From: Spisula solida
Taxonomy: Eukaryota; Mollusca; Bivalvia; Venerida; Mactridae
Length of the DNA stretch: 64,000 bases
Direction of reading: 5' to 3'
NCBI GenBank assembly: GCA_947247005.1
Contig: OX365949.1
Span: 19,843,130-19,907,129 of the forward strand
How positions within the stretch are numbered: the first letter of the stretch is position 1; the number at the start of each line of letters is the position of its first letter. Positions 1-13,600 of the stretch are shown in pieces. The notes beneath the pieces were generated by a model, which was not told where the DNA came from, did not search any database, and saw only the letters and a list, made by a program, of their open reading frames with translations. Made by a program: the position numbers and the translations under genes.

Positions 1-27
1 TATATGCAAAACTTACTGTACAATGTG

Positions 28-238
28 CTGTAAAAATCACTAATTTTCGCAGGTATTGAATTTTAGTAAAATGTAATTTCATCACAGGTGTCATAATTTT
101 GTGGATGGTCAACTGTTGTTGGGAAAATAATTGTTCCCTATTTCGATAATCGATAATTTGTGGAGATTAGATTTTGTGGTGAAGTTCAATCGCGAAATCA
201 ATGAAAATTTAACACCCATGAAAAATAGTGATTTACAG
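28..238. repeat. MITE of the CTGTAAAATCA...TGATTTTACAG family
   Basis: The left end CTGTAAAAATCACTAAT and the right end ATAGTGATTTACAG are inverted, and TA follows the right end. It is the same family as the copy at 6660-6867 and probably a degraded member. Confidence 0.65.
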
Positions 239-569
239 TATCTGCTTGTCTCAGACATACTATTTGTGATCTTTTTTCATTCCGTCTCAGATTTTATTTA
301 TATGGAATATTTTGATTTATTTCCATTATATCCATCCATTATTTCCACTATATTATTATGTTGTTGTTATTTTCACAGATCTATCTAATAGTTTGTTTTA
401 AGCAATTCTGTATATACACAATTGTTTTATTTTTACAATTAAACTTTTCTAGAAATACCTTCATGTTGAGTTATGACTTCTGAGACATAGAGGTGTTATT
501 TTGGTGGGTGCCAATGGCAGCGTCCCAGTTTGCTTGTCCTAAGCATTACTTGCATTAAGTTAGAGTACA

Positions 570-770
570 ATGCACAAGGACCATCACTCTACCTTTGATT
601 GGTTTTATCGTAAAATAAAGCATAGTCACAAGTTCAGATGCGTAGTAATTAAATCACGAGTGCTTAGCACGAGTGATTTAATGTACGCATCCGGACATGT
701 GACTGTGCTTTATTCTATGATAAAATACAGGTACATGTTCATTATTTCGATTCTGAAATAGCCAAAGTTT
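570..770. repeat. Palindromic interspersed repeat (GATGCGTAGTAATTAAATCACGAG type)
   Basis: The core ATTAAATCACGAGTGC is followed by its near inverse, CACGAGTGATTTAAT, flanked by GATGCGTA and TACGCATC. The same palindrome is found at about 15590-15990 and, decayed and interrupted, at about 41906-42660. Confidence 0.65.
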
Positions 771-2944
771 CGTATTTGATATAACCAATGCACTATTTTC
801 TTCCTCGGAACACTTTAAGTTATTTGGCAGTAACTGTGCTTTATCGGCAAATCATGGACATCTCGGTTTCCTCTTTGTTTACAGCCAGGTTTCAAGTAGC
901 ATACATTTAACATATTTGTAAAGTCATACTTTTTAATGGTTAGGGCCAATTTGATTTTTTGGGGGGGCCAATTCTGATTTATTTGGGCCATTGGCCCAAT
1001 TGGCAACCTACAGAGCTTGCCCTGAGAGTAACATCCTCTGCCATACTTTCTATGTTGCTCTTGAGAGGTTTGTACTGTATTTCTATTATCATTTTATGCC
1101 TGGTATATACAGTCAACATCATGCATATTTTTGTAATCTGCTTGGCAGGCGATTTATATTCATATGGTATACTAACAAAACACAATTTAGTTTGATAATA
1201 TTGATTTTTAATGTATCATAAAACAATAATTAAAAACAAAGTTCACAACATTTTTGAGTGCAGATATAATACCTTTTAAGGTTTAACCATATCTCACACC
1301 CTGATCAATTAACAACCTGACAAATTAAAGGTCACATGACATACTTATTACACAAATATGTCACAAACTTTAAAAGGGAGGCAATGCTAATGTAGAGAAC
1401 ACTCTGCCCTTTTGTTTGCTGAAAGTTACCTAGCAAATCCATCGGATTGCGAAATGATTTTTACAACCCAAAAAAGTGAAATCCTTCCATTGGTTGACTT
1501 AATTCTCAATTTACATAAGTAAACATCTGCCCTGCGTTCAATGAAGAATTACGTGACACACGTTTCGTACTTGGTACGTGCCTGTCATTCATTGAACGGT
1601 ATGTTAAAAAAACATGTTTGTCAAGTGGGCCAAGTTTGACTAATCATATCAGGAGGTGGTGTGTGTGTATTGGTGTAATTAAACAAAATGGCAGACAGAG
1701 GCAAACAAAGAATGTGAATAGTATAACCTGTGCATCTGTACATATTTCCAACTGAGAACAGAAAAAAATGGGGATTTACACTTTGCAGCAAACGAAGCGT
1801 ACAACAAAGGATTATAGCAATAAAAACCCGTGATTTTTTAACATGTTTGCTGGTAACTTTCCTTGAATGTAGGGCTGGCATCTGGTCAATTCAAGGCCCC
1901 CTCAGTTGAGGAACAATCCAGAATCTGGATTCTGTCACATGTCCACAACCTTACACGTACACACATCGCCCGAACATGGGAATGGTAAACTATAACAAGG
2001 TCATATATCTGAACTCAAGGTCATATATGAGGAACAGATATAAATAACATACAGATAGATATGCTGATGAGTGTTGCCATCATGACATAAACAGATATTG
2101 ATACCACAATATAACAACATGCACTGGTTTGCATGTACAACAAAATGTCATGTTTTATAACAAGTAACTTACAGTCAGTCAGATAATTAGCATCCAAACA
2201 AATGCAGAAGACCATGAAGTCACATTAAGGATAATCATGACAATGTATATTTCATATATGAATACAATAGGAATCAAAGCGTCGAAAGCATTAAAGTTAT
2301 TCCAATGAATGCAGGGGTAGTATTAATTATAGATGATGTAGCTGTATTTTTCTTATGATTTATTTGTACATTTATTACTAGTGATACTCTTTAATAATAC
2401 ATGCTTGAAAGTCTTGATTTAAACTCCTATCCGTATATACTAGTACTGGAAGATATACGTAGCTTTCTGGCATGATCATATATATTGATGTACAAGTTTT
2501 AATGCTTAAAATCATCTTAATATACCACAAATAATGATAACCTTCACATACGAAGTACACAGATATAATGGCTTATCAGTCAATGTTTTGCCCCCAGCAG
2601 AGTGAATGATATGCATGGTCTATAAATAGGAAATAGAAATTGGTCTATTTATTGACCGGGAGGTAGACACATGCTGTTCATTCAGAAGTATGGCATGGTC
2701 TCAATTATCTTGCTTCCATTGTGCAATTTCGGATGTTTCTGCTTTCTTCAGTAAATAAATATAGCAATGCGACAAAGACCGATGTGATCCACATGAAATA
2801 AAAACTTTTTTGCACGACTGGTTTACTATTGCAAAGGTGGCGCAACTGAGCGGCAGCGCAGGAAGAAAGTAGTTTCATAAACTAAACAATGAGCAATTGT
2901 AGAAAAAAGTATATAAATATAGTTGTTTTATCGAACAACTAAAA

Positions 2945-3240
2945 ACAGGCACCAACAAGCAGCAGGGCCTAATTCCATGAAATTACTTAATAAACTAAGT
3001 CTGTTATTTTGTATTCATTCAATAATTCAAAGCTACAGTCTTTTGAAGTAGATTCCTTCCAGAAAGTGTGTATTTTATAATATAGCTAAATAAAGGTACG
3101 TGATGTTTGAATGAAATACTCATGAAAATCCTATGAAAAAGACTTCGGTACAAAATTTTGTAACAATATTATTAGCCCGATGAAACTTCTTCATATCAAA
3201 ACAAAAATGCAGCAAATTGATCTGTGCTGTAAACAATGGG
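2945..3240. repeat. Interspersed repeat, copy 1 of 3
   Basis: Shares blocks such as GTCTGTTATTTTGTATT, TTGATTCCTTCC-like and AAATACTCATGAAAATCC with 3585-3870 and, more weakly, with the element at 4838-5250. The copies are old and diverged. Confidence 0.55.
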
Positions 3241-3272
3241 AACCTACCAGTATTAGCTAACTAGAACATTTT

Positions 3273-3530
3273 TTAAACAGAAATGTATGTCTCCCACCAA
3301 TGGTAAAAACTCTGTCGAAAATCACTCGACATAAAATTCATGACAATATGCACAACTAGGCTTGATACCAAGTATTCATATGAAGTTTCATTGAAATCTG
3401 ACCAATGGTTAAAGAGAACTAGCGCTGACAAACTTTGTGTCATCCAGATTTCCTGCACAAAATCAATGTCTTCTCCACTATATGTGGGAGACTTAATAAA
3501 TGCAAAAGACCATAGGAGTAACATATAGTA
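3273..3530 (-). repeat. Interspersed repeat of the 'GGGAGACATACATTT' type
   Basis: On the minus strand this resembles segments at about 32290-32470, 44810-44960 and 59380-59560, which share blocks such as TTCATATGAATACTTGGTAT followed by a GGGAGAC box. The open frames in it follow the repeat and are not a gene. Confidence 0.5.
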
Positions 3531-3584
3531 TAATCAAGTATATTTCATATACCAATACATTATTATAATAATGATGCAAATAGA

Positions 3585-3870
3585 AAACAGGTGCACCACA
3601 CACGGCAGGGCCCAATTCCATCAAAATATTTTAGCGAAGTCTGTTATTTTGTATTTACTCTTTATGTCATAATTACACTCTTTTAATGTTGATTCCTTCC
3701 CAAAACTGTGTATTTATTACTAAATAATATTGTAGTAATATTTGTATGAAATGCTCATGGAAGTAGGACAATAATGAATTTAAATAACAAGCGGTATGAA
3801 ACTTATTTATATCAAAACAACAATGAATGAAGTGGATCTGCATGTTAAACAATGGGAAGCTACTTACTAG
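3585..3870. repeat. Interspersed repeat, copy 2 of 3
   Basis: Matches 2945-3240 in order (AGGGCCCAATTCCATCAAAA, GTCTGTTATTTTGTATTTA, GATTCCTTCC). Both copies lie in the same orientation, about 650 bp apart. Confidence 0.55.
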
Positions 3871-4074
3871 TTTTATTAACTAAATATGGAACAAGGGTCA
3901 TATTGCACATAACTGAACAGGCATTATAAGTGGAATGTAAAAGTACAGTACATACATGTACATGTCAGTATTTTCCAAACAGTATACACTGATCACATGG
4001 TTATTATGAAGATATTCAAAATGATTCCTACAACACAGGTGACTGTATTGTGATGTAATCTTTTAAAGTATACA

Positions 4075-4255
4075 GTACAACCTCTGTAGAGCAACACCCT
4101 TTGGGAGCTACCAATATTGACTGTTCTTTAGAGGTTATTGCTCTACAGAGGTTAAATCTGTAGTAAATATCGGCATTGGGAGATTTGTAAGGTATTGTTA
4201 CATAGAGATTGTAGCTCTACAGAGGGCTGCTCTGGAGAGGTTGTACTGCATAAAT
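4075..4255. repeat. MITE with ACAGTACAACCTCTGTAGAG ends
   Basis: The left end ACAGTACAACCTCTGTAGAG and the right end CTGGAGAGGTTGTACTGC are inverted. CTCTACAGAGG also occurs inside. Related ends bracket 15487-16030 and occur at about 41510-41750. Confidence 0.65.
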
Positions 4256-4437
4256 ATTATTTTCTATACTTAAAAGAACCAATATCACAATGCGGTTACC
4301 TGTAGCCTACAATATTTTACAAATATCATGAACTCTTATATAACATAATCATACTTCACTCTGGTTGCTGGTTTTAAAGGATCCCAAGGTTGATTTTTTG
4401 AGGTTTTGCTGTAAAAGTCATCAAAGTACTAAAATCT

Positions 4438-4443
4438 TTTATT
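4438..4443 (-). promoter_or_regulatory. VAC14: Possible VAC14 polyadenylation signal
   Basis: On the minus strand AATAAA occurs about 90 nt downstream of the VAC14 stop codon. It is the first canonical hexamer after the stop, but AT-rich DNA produces this motif often, so its use is unproven. Confidence 0.4.
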
Positions 4444-4531
4444 TGATTTGTACCGAACCAGTATTTCAAGCTATAATTTATCACTGTCTGGACCACATTG
4501 TTTCTACAGGAATAGCACAATTGATTCCATC

Positions 4532-4682
4532 CTAAACATTAGTAAATCCCGCCCTGTAACCATGGTGATAACGTCGTGCTTCTCGATGTTGTATTTGAAC
4601 TTTCTTGAAATGTTCCAACAGTTCATCAAAGTCTATATCACTAGTTCTATCATGTTTCCCAGCGCTATCACAGTTAGTCTCC
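4532..4682 (-). CDS. VAC14: VAC14 coding exon 17 with stop codon (residues 725-774)
   Basis: The exon encodes [20 protein letters not shown] then a short basic tail, ending at TAG (4534-4532). The family ends similarly (SIDYAELLQHFEKVQNKH). The acceptor is TTGTTTCAG. Confidence 0.93.
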
Positions 4683-7600
4683 CTGAAACAATCACATACA
4701 TATCATCATACCAGGGGTTTTGTTTACTCAGATTTCAAGCCATTTTTCTCAACAATTATATTTTGTATGTTGGTTTAATCGGGTTTAGCGCTTTTACTTA
4801 AAAAATTATGTTATATATGGCAGCTGATACATCTGGTCCCGACTCCACAAAAAAACTTAAGTTATTGCTCAGCTGAGACTGTTATTTTGAATTTATTATA
4901 TGACTACAATTATAGTCTTTTGATGTCGATTTATTTATTGCTAAATAATGATTTAGTAGGTGATTTTTGTAAGAAATACTCATGGAAATCCAATAGTAAT
5001 GAACAATAAAGAACTTTGTATTTGAGCTTGATATAACAGACCTAAGTTTTTACCTTAGATGTTTATAACTTTAAACACTTTTTTCTGTAAAAATCGAACA
5101 TATTATGTATTGCGCTATTAAATTATATCTCACTGTGATGAAACAAATATATACTAGTATACATGAAAGTCGTTTAACCAACAAAACATGCTTTTTAAAT
5201 AGCAGACTCAGCTGAGCAATGACTTAAGTTTTTTCGTGGAATTGAGGCCTGACCAGATTCCTGGACTGTATTCTAACCAATAGTAACTTACCTTTCCACA
5301 AGACACTTGAGCAACTTATTCACATGAGAAGGAAATACTACATTCAATTTGTTATGACCGGGAATCAAACAAATCTAGCGCACTAACCACTAAACCATAG
5401 CTGCGACCCCACAACACTTTCGTAAGGGGCTCCTTCATAGGGGTCATTTTGATACTGAGGCACAACAGATTTTACCAATACAGGGTGTTAAAAAAGTTTA
5501 TTCTCAAAACTTTAATTCATACTAAATTCTATCTGAGCTTTTATGCAGAGTCCAATTTTATTTTCTTACTCTAAAAGCTTCATTTATTACAAGATAGATT
5601 AGAACTACAGTAGAACCCTCTGGAATTTAACCTCGAAATTTTACATTCTTTTGACGCCAGAACAATTAACTATTGAAACTTAAACTTTGAGAATGGACTT
5701 TTTTAACACCCTGTACATAGCCAAAATATCTGTATGTTAGAGCATCTGTTTCTATGGGTGACAAGGTGGTCGAGTTGATAACGCTCTCGACCATGGATCA
5801 AGAGGTTCCTGGTTTGATTCTCAGCTGGGACACTTGGCTTTTCCCACCCACCCACTGTTGGAACGACACAAACAATACAATGTTATACCTAAGGAACTTG
5901 CATTTATAATTTGAAATTTTTTTTTTCACTAGGCCTACTGTACTATTAAAATATATTTTATTTTAGTATTTTAGTTTTTTTTTCATTATTTTCAAATTAT
6001 AAATGCAAGTTCCTGTGGTTAAACTCACTTGTCAGCCAAAGCTGCCATTTGAAAATTAGGTATACAATTCAATCGATTTCTCAACAATGTGAACGGTTCT
6101 GCTTGGGGTAATAACATTAGAAGTCCATATAAACTTTTGATCAAATCCTGACTATTGTTGGAGTCTAGAAGCTGCAGTCGTAGATCTAAAAGTGAAAGAA
6201 TAATAACTCAATGAACCTTCGTGCATTCAAACTTTTTTGATAAAACATGACAATTGAATCTGATTTAACAACTAATTTAGTATAATACAATTCTTCTTAT
6301 GCGATCTTGCAACTCAAACTTGAAAGACTTTTTTAACATGACTAGGTGTCTTAAACATTTGAAACATTATTAAACAAATAAATATTACTTCAAATATGGT
6401 TCAAGTTTATAAGCAATTTATCATTAAACTTGAATGAGCTTCAATATGAAGTTTGATTCAACACGACTGTAAAACATGGAGAATTTGACCTGATCCTGAC
6501 CTTTATTCATGAATATATTACAAGGTTTCTTTTCGTTGAATATATAAATCATGCAATATCAGTCCTTTAAGATTTGTAATTGTATTACACATCAAGCTTC
6601 TTCGTGAAACTACCCACTTATGAAAACATACAACCGGGGTAATAAATATAGACAACATACTGCAAAATCATTAATTTTCGTGGGGGATTAAATTTCGTGG
6701 ATTTCGTGGTTCACCTTCAACCACGAAATCAAATCCCATCGAACAATAATTATGACCCTTGTATTTATTACCTCAAATGCAAAATCCACGAATTAACGTC
6801 CCATCGAAATGGTCTTTTTTACCCAAACCGCGAAATTTCGCCCCATCGAAATTAAATGATTTTACAGTATCAGCTGTTAAATTATGCTAATAGAAGGTCG
6901 AGGATCAGTTCAAACTCTCCGTACTATACCAATTTTTAAGCATCCTAATGGAGGTCTTACCATGAACGTTTAACTGTAAATACTTACATGCAAATATCGG
7001 TGATTCTATAAGTTGTATAAGTTTATCTATTTCATTGAGGAAGTCTACGGTGATCTCCAGGTCTCCACTGGCATACAGTTAAGGATAAACAATATTTTGT
7101 ATATTCAAGTTAACAAAAACAAATTATTCAAAGTAATGTGGATGATGACAACTTTTTAATGCCCCCCCCCCCATTTATATATATAAAGTTCATAGGCCTA
7201 ACCATTCTTTAGTTATTGATTGGAAACCATTAATTTTGGTCTTGTTCTTCATGTGAAAGTTCACCTAAAGCTAGACCTACTGACCTCAAAATCAATAGGC
7301 TCAACTGCTCCTGAGTTGTTGATCGGAAGCCATTTGGTCTCCTGACAAAAACTACCCCTCATCAATGATTGATATCATTAATTTTTGCAGGTACAGGTAT
7401 TACTTTTCCCGGATTTGTGTACGACGTTATTTTTCTAGTTTCTTAATTTTATGGATTAAATTAAAATATTTCCCGAAAAATCTCATTTGTTACATATTTT
7501 GGAGGTCAATTATTTGAGGGGATTTAATTTAGCAATCTAATTCATTCGTGAAATTAATGAAAATTAATTGAATATTAATAATTTTACAATAATCAGTTAA

Positions 7601-10600
7601 ATGTTTGCGACAAAGGATACAAGACAGGAAGTAGTCTACAAGCGTGAGTATAATTCTGTGAGAGATAACACAAAGCTAACGTCGCTACTGGACTGTGTGA
7701 CCAGGATTTGTATAAACAACAAAACAACTGACAACTCTCCTGAAATAGACATAGAAATAGTCAAATAAATATGTTTGAATATTAAATACATAATTTTTCT
7801 GCTAATCAAGTCCTAATTTAAAGTTAAAAATCGTCAAAATAAAAAAGATTTTTTGGACAAGAACTTTTTAAATGACAAATTAACCTCTCATATGAATATA
7901 ATTATAGTTGTAGTGTCATTCTGGACAGATGATCAGGGGCCTATTTCATAGACAATTATCTTAGCTAAGATTTGAGCAAAAATAAGGCATACACGGAAAA
8001 GTCTGACCTTATATAAAATTTGACCATGAAAAATAAAATTTGACCTTGAAATGGGTCACAGAAGAGTAAAGTCTTACTGTAAAACATGTACATTGTACAT
8101 GTTTAGTAAAACAGACAAAGTTGTTGATTAGCGACTTCCAGTGCTCTTAAAAGAGTACCACTCTTTAGAGGTTGCATGTAAAATGTTGTATAATATATTT
8201 CATCAAAATATAGCCTCATTCAGAACTTTTTGATACGCAGCTCTAACTATGGTAAATGTAGATATGATTGTCAATAAATACATCACATTACAAATACAAA
8301 CTGGATAATGTCAGAACATATAATATAGACACAATAAAGTTATAACCGCCTCCTCGATAGCCTAGTGGTTGAGCTTTCGCTTCGAGTGTGGGAGGTATTT
8401 GGTTCGATCACTGGCCACGTCATACCAAAGACGAAATAAAAATGGTACCATAAATTCCCTTGCTAGACGTTCAGCATAAAGGGGAAACTGGCTTCTCTTC
8501 TCTCATACCCTCATGGTGACGGATAACATCAGTAATGAGGTGTCGAGAGTGATTAATTATAAGTTGGAAAAACTTGTTTCATAATCCACCTTAAATAAAT
8601 TAGTATAAACTATACCCTTGAGGTAGAGCTTTCGCCTATAGTTGGGAAGGTCACGAATTCAATCACAGACTGCATCATACTAAAGACAAAATAAAATTGG
8701 TGCCAGTATTTCTCTTGCTGGACGCTCTGCATACAAAAGCGAAAATGGCTTCTTATTCTCATGCACTTGAATTGTGATGATGGATACCATCAGGACTGAG
8801 GTGTCGAGAGTGATTTATATGAGTTAGAATTACTTGTTTCACAATTAACATAAAATAAATAAGTATAAACTAAAGTCATAACTACACCCACCTTGGAGTG
8901 AAGATCTTTCAACTGGTTTCTGAGTTCAAACAGTTCAGACGAAGTAAGTAATATTGTGTTGAGTGTTTGTACCATGGTGCAGGAGAATTTCACGTCTACT
9001 TCCTGTACGAGAATCTCGGACAGACTGCGGAATATATCGTCAGATGTCAGCAGAAGACACAGGTGTCTGAAATCAAACAAGGAGTTCAAACATTCTTACA
9101 GTTTCATGGTAGCCATTTAAAATTGATCATTGAGTTGGAATCTGAATATAAAAACTGTCTTTTATGCACTAACAATAATTTAGAAACATTCGCAATAACT
9201 GAAAATATTCACACAAAAAACATAATCTGAGCTTCTTTCAGAGGCCAAGTGTAAACCCTGTTGATTCATCACAGTGGGTCCCAAGCCAAACTGAATAGAA
9301 ACCCTATACAAGTATACAAGACAACATAGTAGAAATATCTGATCTTCTGACCACTTAGTGTAACAGGGTGAGAAAAATGTGCAACCCAGGACCCTTCATC
9401 AACAGAGTGAATGCTCTACCGACTGAGCTAGCCAGCTGCCTACAAAAGTTTCTCCCCTTTAAGAAATTAAATCCTATACAAACTTGTTAAACAATACATT
9501 CTGAAGTTCCTCCAGGCTTCTACTTGAAACCTTTTTAAATATTTAGTTCATTTCCTGGTAATTAGTCGTGGCCCTGGTCCAGTGTAATTGCCCTAGATGT
9601 GTAGCTTGGCGATCTTGGTTTGATTCCTGGTCGCAGCAGGTCATACCCTTCCTTGAAAACTTGACAACACTGTCTACACTTTGCAGACTATCTGACATAC
9701 ATTACCTTATGATAAAAGCTCCCCTCTTCTCAAGAATTGCTCTGTCCGTTTTAAACAAATCTAACAATTGCACCACAAATTCCATAAAGTATTTGTTTGT
9801 AGCAGACGAGTCTGACGTTGAGTTTGAATTAGCACTAGAATGTATAATATTCTTTCCTCCTTTCACTGAAGAGTCAGAGTCATTAGATGCACTTTGGGAC
9901 ACCATTGTTAATGTTGGATATTTGTTAGATGAAATGTCTATTGCACTGATGTTGATTGGATGAGATGTGATCCTAGCTAGTGTCTCCAAGGCCAGTAACA
10001 TTGCCTGCAATAATAATGCAACATCTTATGAAACAAGTCATTAAGAATTGCAAGCAATACAGAAGTCCCCTACCGGATTGAATGCATTTTCAATGTTTCT
10101 GTGGCCATAGCAACCACAATTTTGGTCGGAATCAAAATAATTTTAGACGTGCATAATCCCCTTATTGCCCCCTATCCACATACTAAGTTCCATAAACCTA
10201 GCTTGGAAACTGTTTCAGTAATGTTAGGATCCAGATTTTTTGATGGACTGACCGATGGATACCATACCCACAAAGTAATACTTAGGTGGCTATTTTTATG
10301 GACAAACCAGTTGAAAACGAAACGAGAATTGTGTTTTATGTGGCTAAAATTTTGGTTAATGTGGCTAAAATTAGACACATAACTACCTTTATTCAGTAAA
10401 GTAGCCACATAAAACTGTTCTGTAAAACGGACAGACGGAGGGCAAACCTATAGTCCCCTCTGGTCAAAAATTGGTAGGGGACTAACAAAACAATTATTGT
10501 ATATAAATAAGTTTGCACATGTATGCTTAATTTTTCAAATCATATTTGCTTTATTATTAGATCTCAAGATGGCTATTGTACCTTAAGTTAATGCATTGTA

Positions 10601-13600
10601 TTAAATAAAATGGACAACAATTTATTAAAATTTCCCATGAAGAGTAATTTTTTCATTAAATTATGGGTATGTTTACCATACTATAAATATAGAGTGGTAA
10701 ACTCCAGTACAAAATGATAAAGACAACCCTTGATTTTCAGTCCCTAATCAACATGACTTACCTCATCTGATTGGTCAATGTCAGCTAATGTGTTCATCAG
10801 TACTGGGAACACTAAATCCATATGTCTGAATGTCTGAATATAAATATGAAAACATCCATTTATATTATTAGTAAACATGTTAATGTACTATCATATGTCG
10901 AGAGAAAACAATATTGTAGATATTTAACTGCTTATACAGCAGCTTCCAGAGTTGCTTGGTTGCAAAAACATAGTAAGAAATAAACTATGAAAAACCGTTG
11001 TATACCGCAAACTATTGTATAACAGCCGGTATACAACGGCTTATGAATATTTTATTTCGATTCTAACATGATTTAAACTCGGAATTATATATTAAGCCAG
11101 TGTTATTTTGTGAGATGTATGTTGTTAACGCTACTTGTTTACCTGCATGACGTCATTAAAACGACTTGACTTCATTTATGATTTGTTCTTTGTCTATATA
11201 AGCAATATCACCGGTCATGTTAGAATAAACAATTAAACATGTCTACAATATGTCAATATACAAGAAATGAATAGACATAGTTATTACCTGTTTTCAAAAA
11301 CATCCCATGTTTTTGGGATAAAAGTAAAGTAATCGGCATGAATGGATCTATGTAGTATTAGAGAGTAGTAAGGGGAGATTACTCAATATTGCCTCTCTTT
11401 ACACAAGTTCAGTTATTGAACCATATTTCACGGAGTCCTTATGCATTTACATGTATAATACAATGTAATAGTTACTACCTAGTAAAGAAACCTTGAATAC
11501 ATAATTTCACAAGAGATATCAGTTTAATAAATATAACCAGCTTAGAAAATAACCCAAAACAGATATGGTTGCCTTTAAAATCTGATTAAATCATAGTTAC
11601 CTTGTTTGGAACTTTAATTAGAAGATGTTTGAACCATTTTAATGAAGCAATTCGAGTCTCGAATTCTTTATGCTTGACAAGTTCACACAATATGTTGATC
11701 ACAGACTGAACATCTAATTGTAGGGGTCTGAAATCCATGAATAACATTATACATTTATTTGGGCTTAAAGCTGTTCCTCAACAAATTTTAAGGTATACAC
11801 AGTGGTCAATTCACCTAGGAAAAAGTTTTCCTGGACTGTATCCGTGCCATCTTTCATGGACTGCATCCTTAACAGTAGTAACTTACTGTTCCACAAAGAA
11901 CAAGCAATTTTTCGGCATGTGGAGGAAAATCAACAAAATTTTCATGGGAGGGTATAACCTGCTGCGACCGGAAATCAAACCCAGATTGCCAGGTTACAAA
12001 TCTAGCATACCATCCCCTGGGTACTGTTTTATCAAAGGACTTACGGAAATAGTAAACTTACGATCAAATTTAAATTCTTTATAATTTGTTTACAATTATA
12101 AGTGTGGTAAATGGAGCTGCAATACTAAAGCCAAAGTTTTTAATTTTTTGTTACTCGGACATTCTTGAGAAAAATGTCCACAGGAGGAGGGAAAAAAATA
12201 AAAACTCCGAAAATGTAGTTGATGGTGGATTGTAGTCAATGACGGTCTATTATTGAAAGCAACAATGTTAGTTCTAACTGCAAATGTATCTTATAACAAA
12301 TACAGTGAACATGTATCTGTATCATTGATAAAGAAATTTAAAAAATCTACAGAAATTTAATTACATGTACATTTTATTAAAAAATAAATTTCAGTTAGAT
12401 ATTTTTTCAATAATACCTATAACACAGTGGTAAATGAGAGCACTATACCTACTTACCATTAGTAAAATATTGAAATAGTATAATAAAACAAGGTGTATAG
12501 TCAGTGTAGCAATACCACGTGGCTTTTGACTACAGTTACAAGTAGAAATTTGTAAACATTGGAACACAAATATAGCCATAAGTATTTTATTTCTTCACCG
12601 ATTTCTTTAAAATATACGCCACGCTAAGGGGAAAAGCATTTACTTTCCATGAAGTATAAGATCTTTTTCATGAGTATTACCAATTTTTCCATTACCCTGT
12701 GAAACCTACACGTTCCACGGTTTCACAAGGTAATTGACAAAACGGCACAGCCGCTGAAAAAGATTTTATATTTCATGGAAAGCAAATAATTGTCTCCATA
12801 GCGTGGTGTATATTTCATAGAAATCGATAAAGAAATAAAATATTTATGACTATTTTATTTAACAATGTTTACAAATTTCTTCTTGTAACTGTAGTCAAAA
12901 GTCACATGGTATTGCTACACTGATAGTAACATTACCATCAAAATATTTGATTTAAAAAATTTTTTGAAAACGCCAAAAAATAGGCCAAAAAATCAAAGAA
13001 CTCTGGCCTAATACTGATTCAGTTAATAAACTCCTACAAACCATATCCATCACCAATTTGCAGTTGTTAAAGAATTATAAAGAATTTAAATTTGAGCTTA
13101 ACTTTAAGTGCTTTGATAAAACAGTTCCCTGGACCCCAGCAACACCTTTAAATTACAACATTATACACATAATACAAACCTTCTCTACATTTTCTCAAGA
13201 ATAGCTAAAATATTTTTGAATTTATTTCATTCCTTTTTCTGTTTACAATTTGGCGAAATATCTGAAACAGGAGGTTTTTGTAAAACATTTACTATGCACT
13301 CTATGTGAGCCAAATAGTCATTTATGTTAAAGGTCATCTTGACATTTGACTTAAGGTTGGAAAAATCAACAGAGGTCATCTACTGATGGTGAACAACATT
13401 TATGCAAAAAATGAAATTAATAACTAGTGTAGAGTTTTATGGTATATATTTGTTACAAGCTGTATGACCAGTCCAAACGCGCTTTACCGTAAAATCCCAT
13501 GAAAAAGACGCGGTCGTGTATTACACGCAGGTAAAATATGAGAGAAGATTCAAGGGAAATTTTTTTGAAGAAAATCGAGCAAAAATTGTGAAAATACGAG

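Larger units (their letters stand above)
1..4437. other. Region downstream of VAC14, no gene seen
   Basis: AT-rich DNA holding a TA-flanked MITE (28-238), a palindromic repeat (about 570-770), two divergent copies of one repeat (about 2945-3240 and 3585-3870), a further interspersed repeat (about 3273-3530) and a palindromic MITE (about 4075-4255). The open frames here are short and show no recognisable domain or spliced structure. Confidence 0.7.
12021..13127. repeat. GTACTGTTTTATCAAAG palindromic MITE with CCTGG duplication, host of a nested stack
   Basis: The termini are GTACTGTTTTATCAAAGGAC and CTTTGATAAAACAGTTC. CCTGG flanks both sides (12016-12020, 13128-13132). The element is 1,107 bp only because another element (12129-13008) sits in it; intact relatives at 32912-33147 and 46838-47073 are 236 bp. 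Confidence 0.85.

Noticed and set aside
6020..6030. VAC14 ending at the TGA just after exon 16
   Set aside because: The TGA is part of a consensus donor (GTGAGT). A conserved C-terminal exon follows in phase at 4682-4532.
7160..7172. C-homopolymer run as a regulatory element
   Set aside because: A run of C in otherwise AT-rich intron DNA. No supporting context, and it may be a sequencing or slippage feature.
8341..8415. A functional tRNA gene on the plus strand
   Set aside because: A and B boxes are present, but the head continues into a repeated SINE body and the acceptor stem is imperfect.
8967..9230. 87-codon plus-strand frame
   Set aside because: Antisense of VAC14 exon 13.
9360..9450. 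A functional tRNA gene on the minus strand
   Set aside because: There is a good A box, but the T arm lacks the GGTTCGA core and the acceptor stem does not pair. It is better read as a SINE head.
9568..9963. 131-codon plus-strand open frame
   Set aside because: It is the antisense shadow of VAC14 exon 12 plus intron. The minus strand is the conserved coding strand.
10101..10408. Frames of 78-93 codons on both strands
   Set aside because: They lie within the TAGTCCCCTACC repeat, and no family is recognised.
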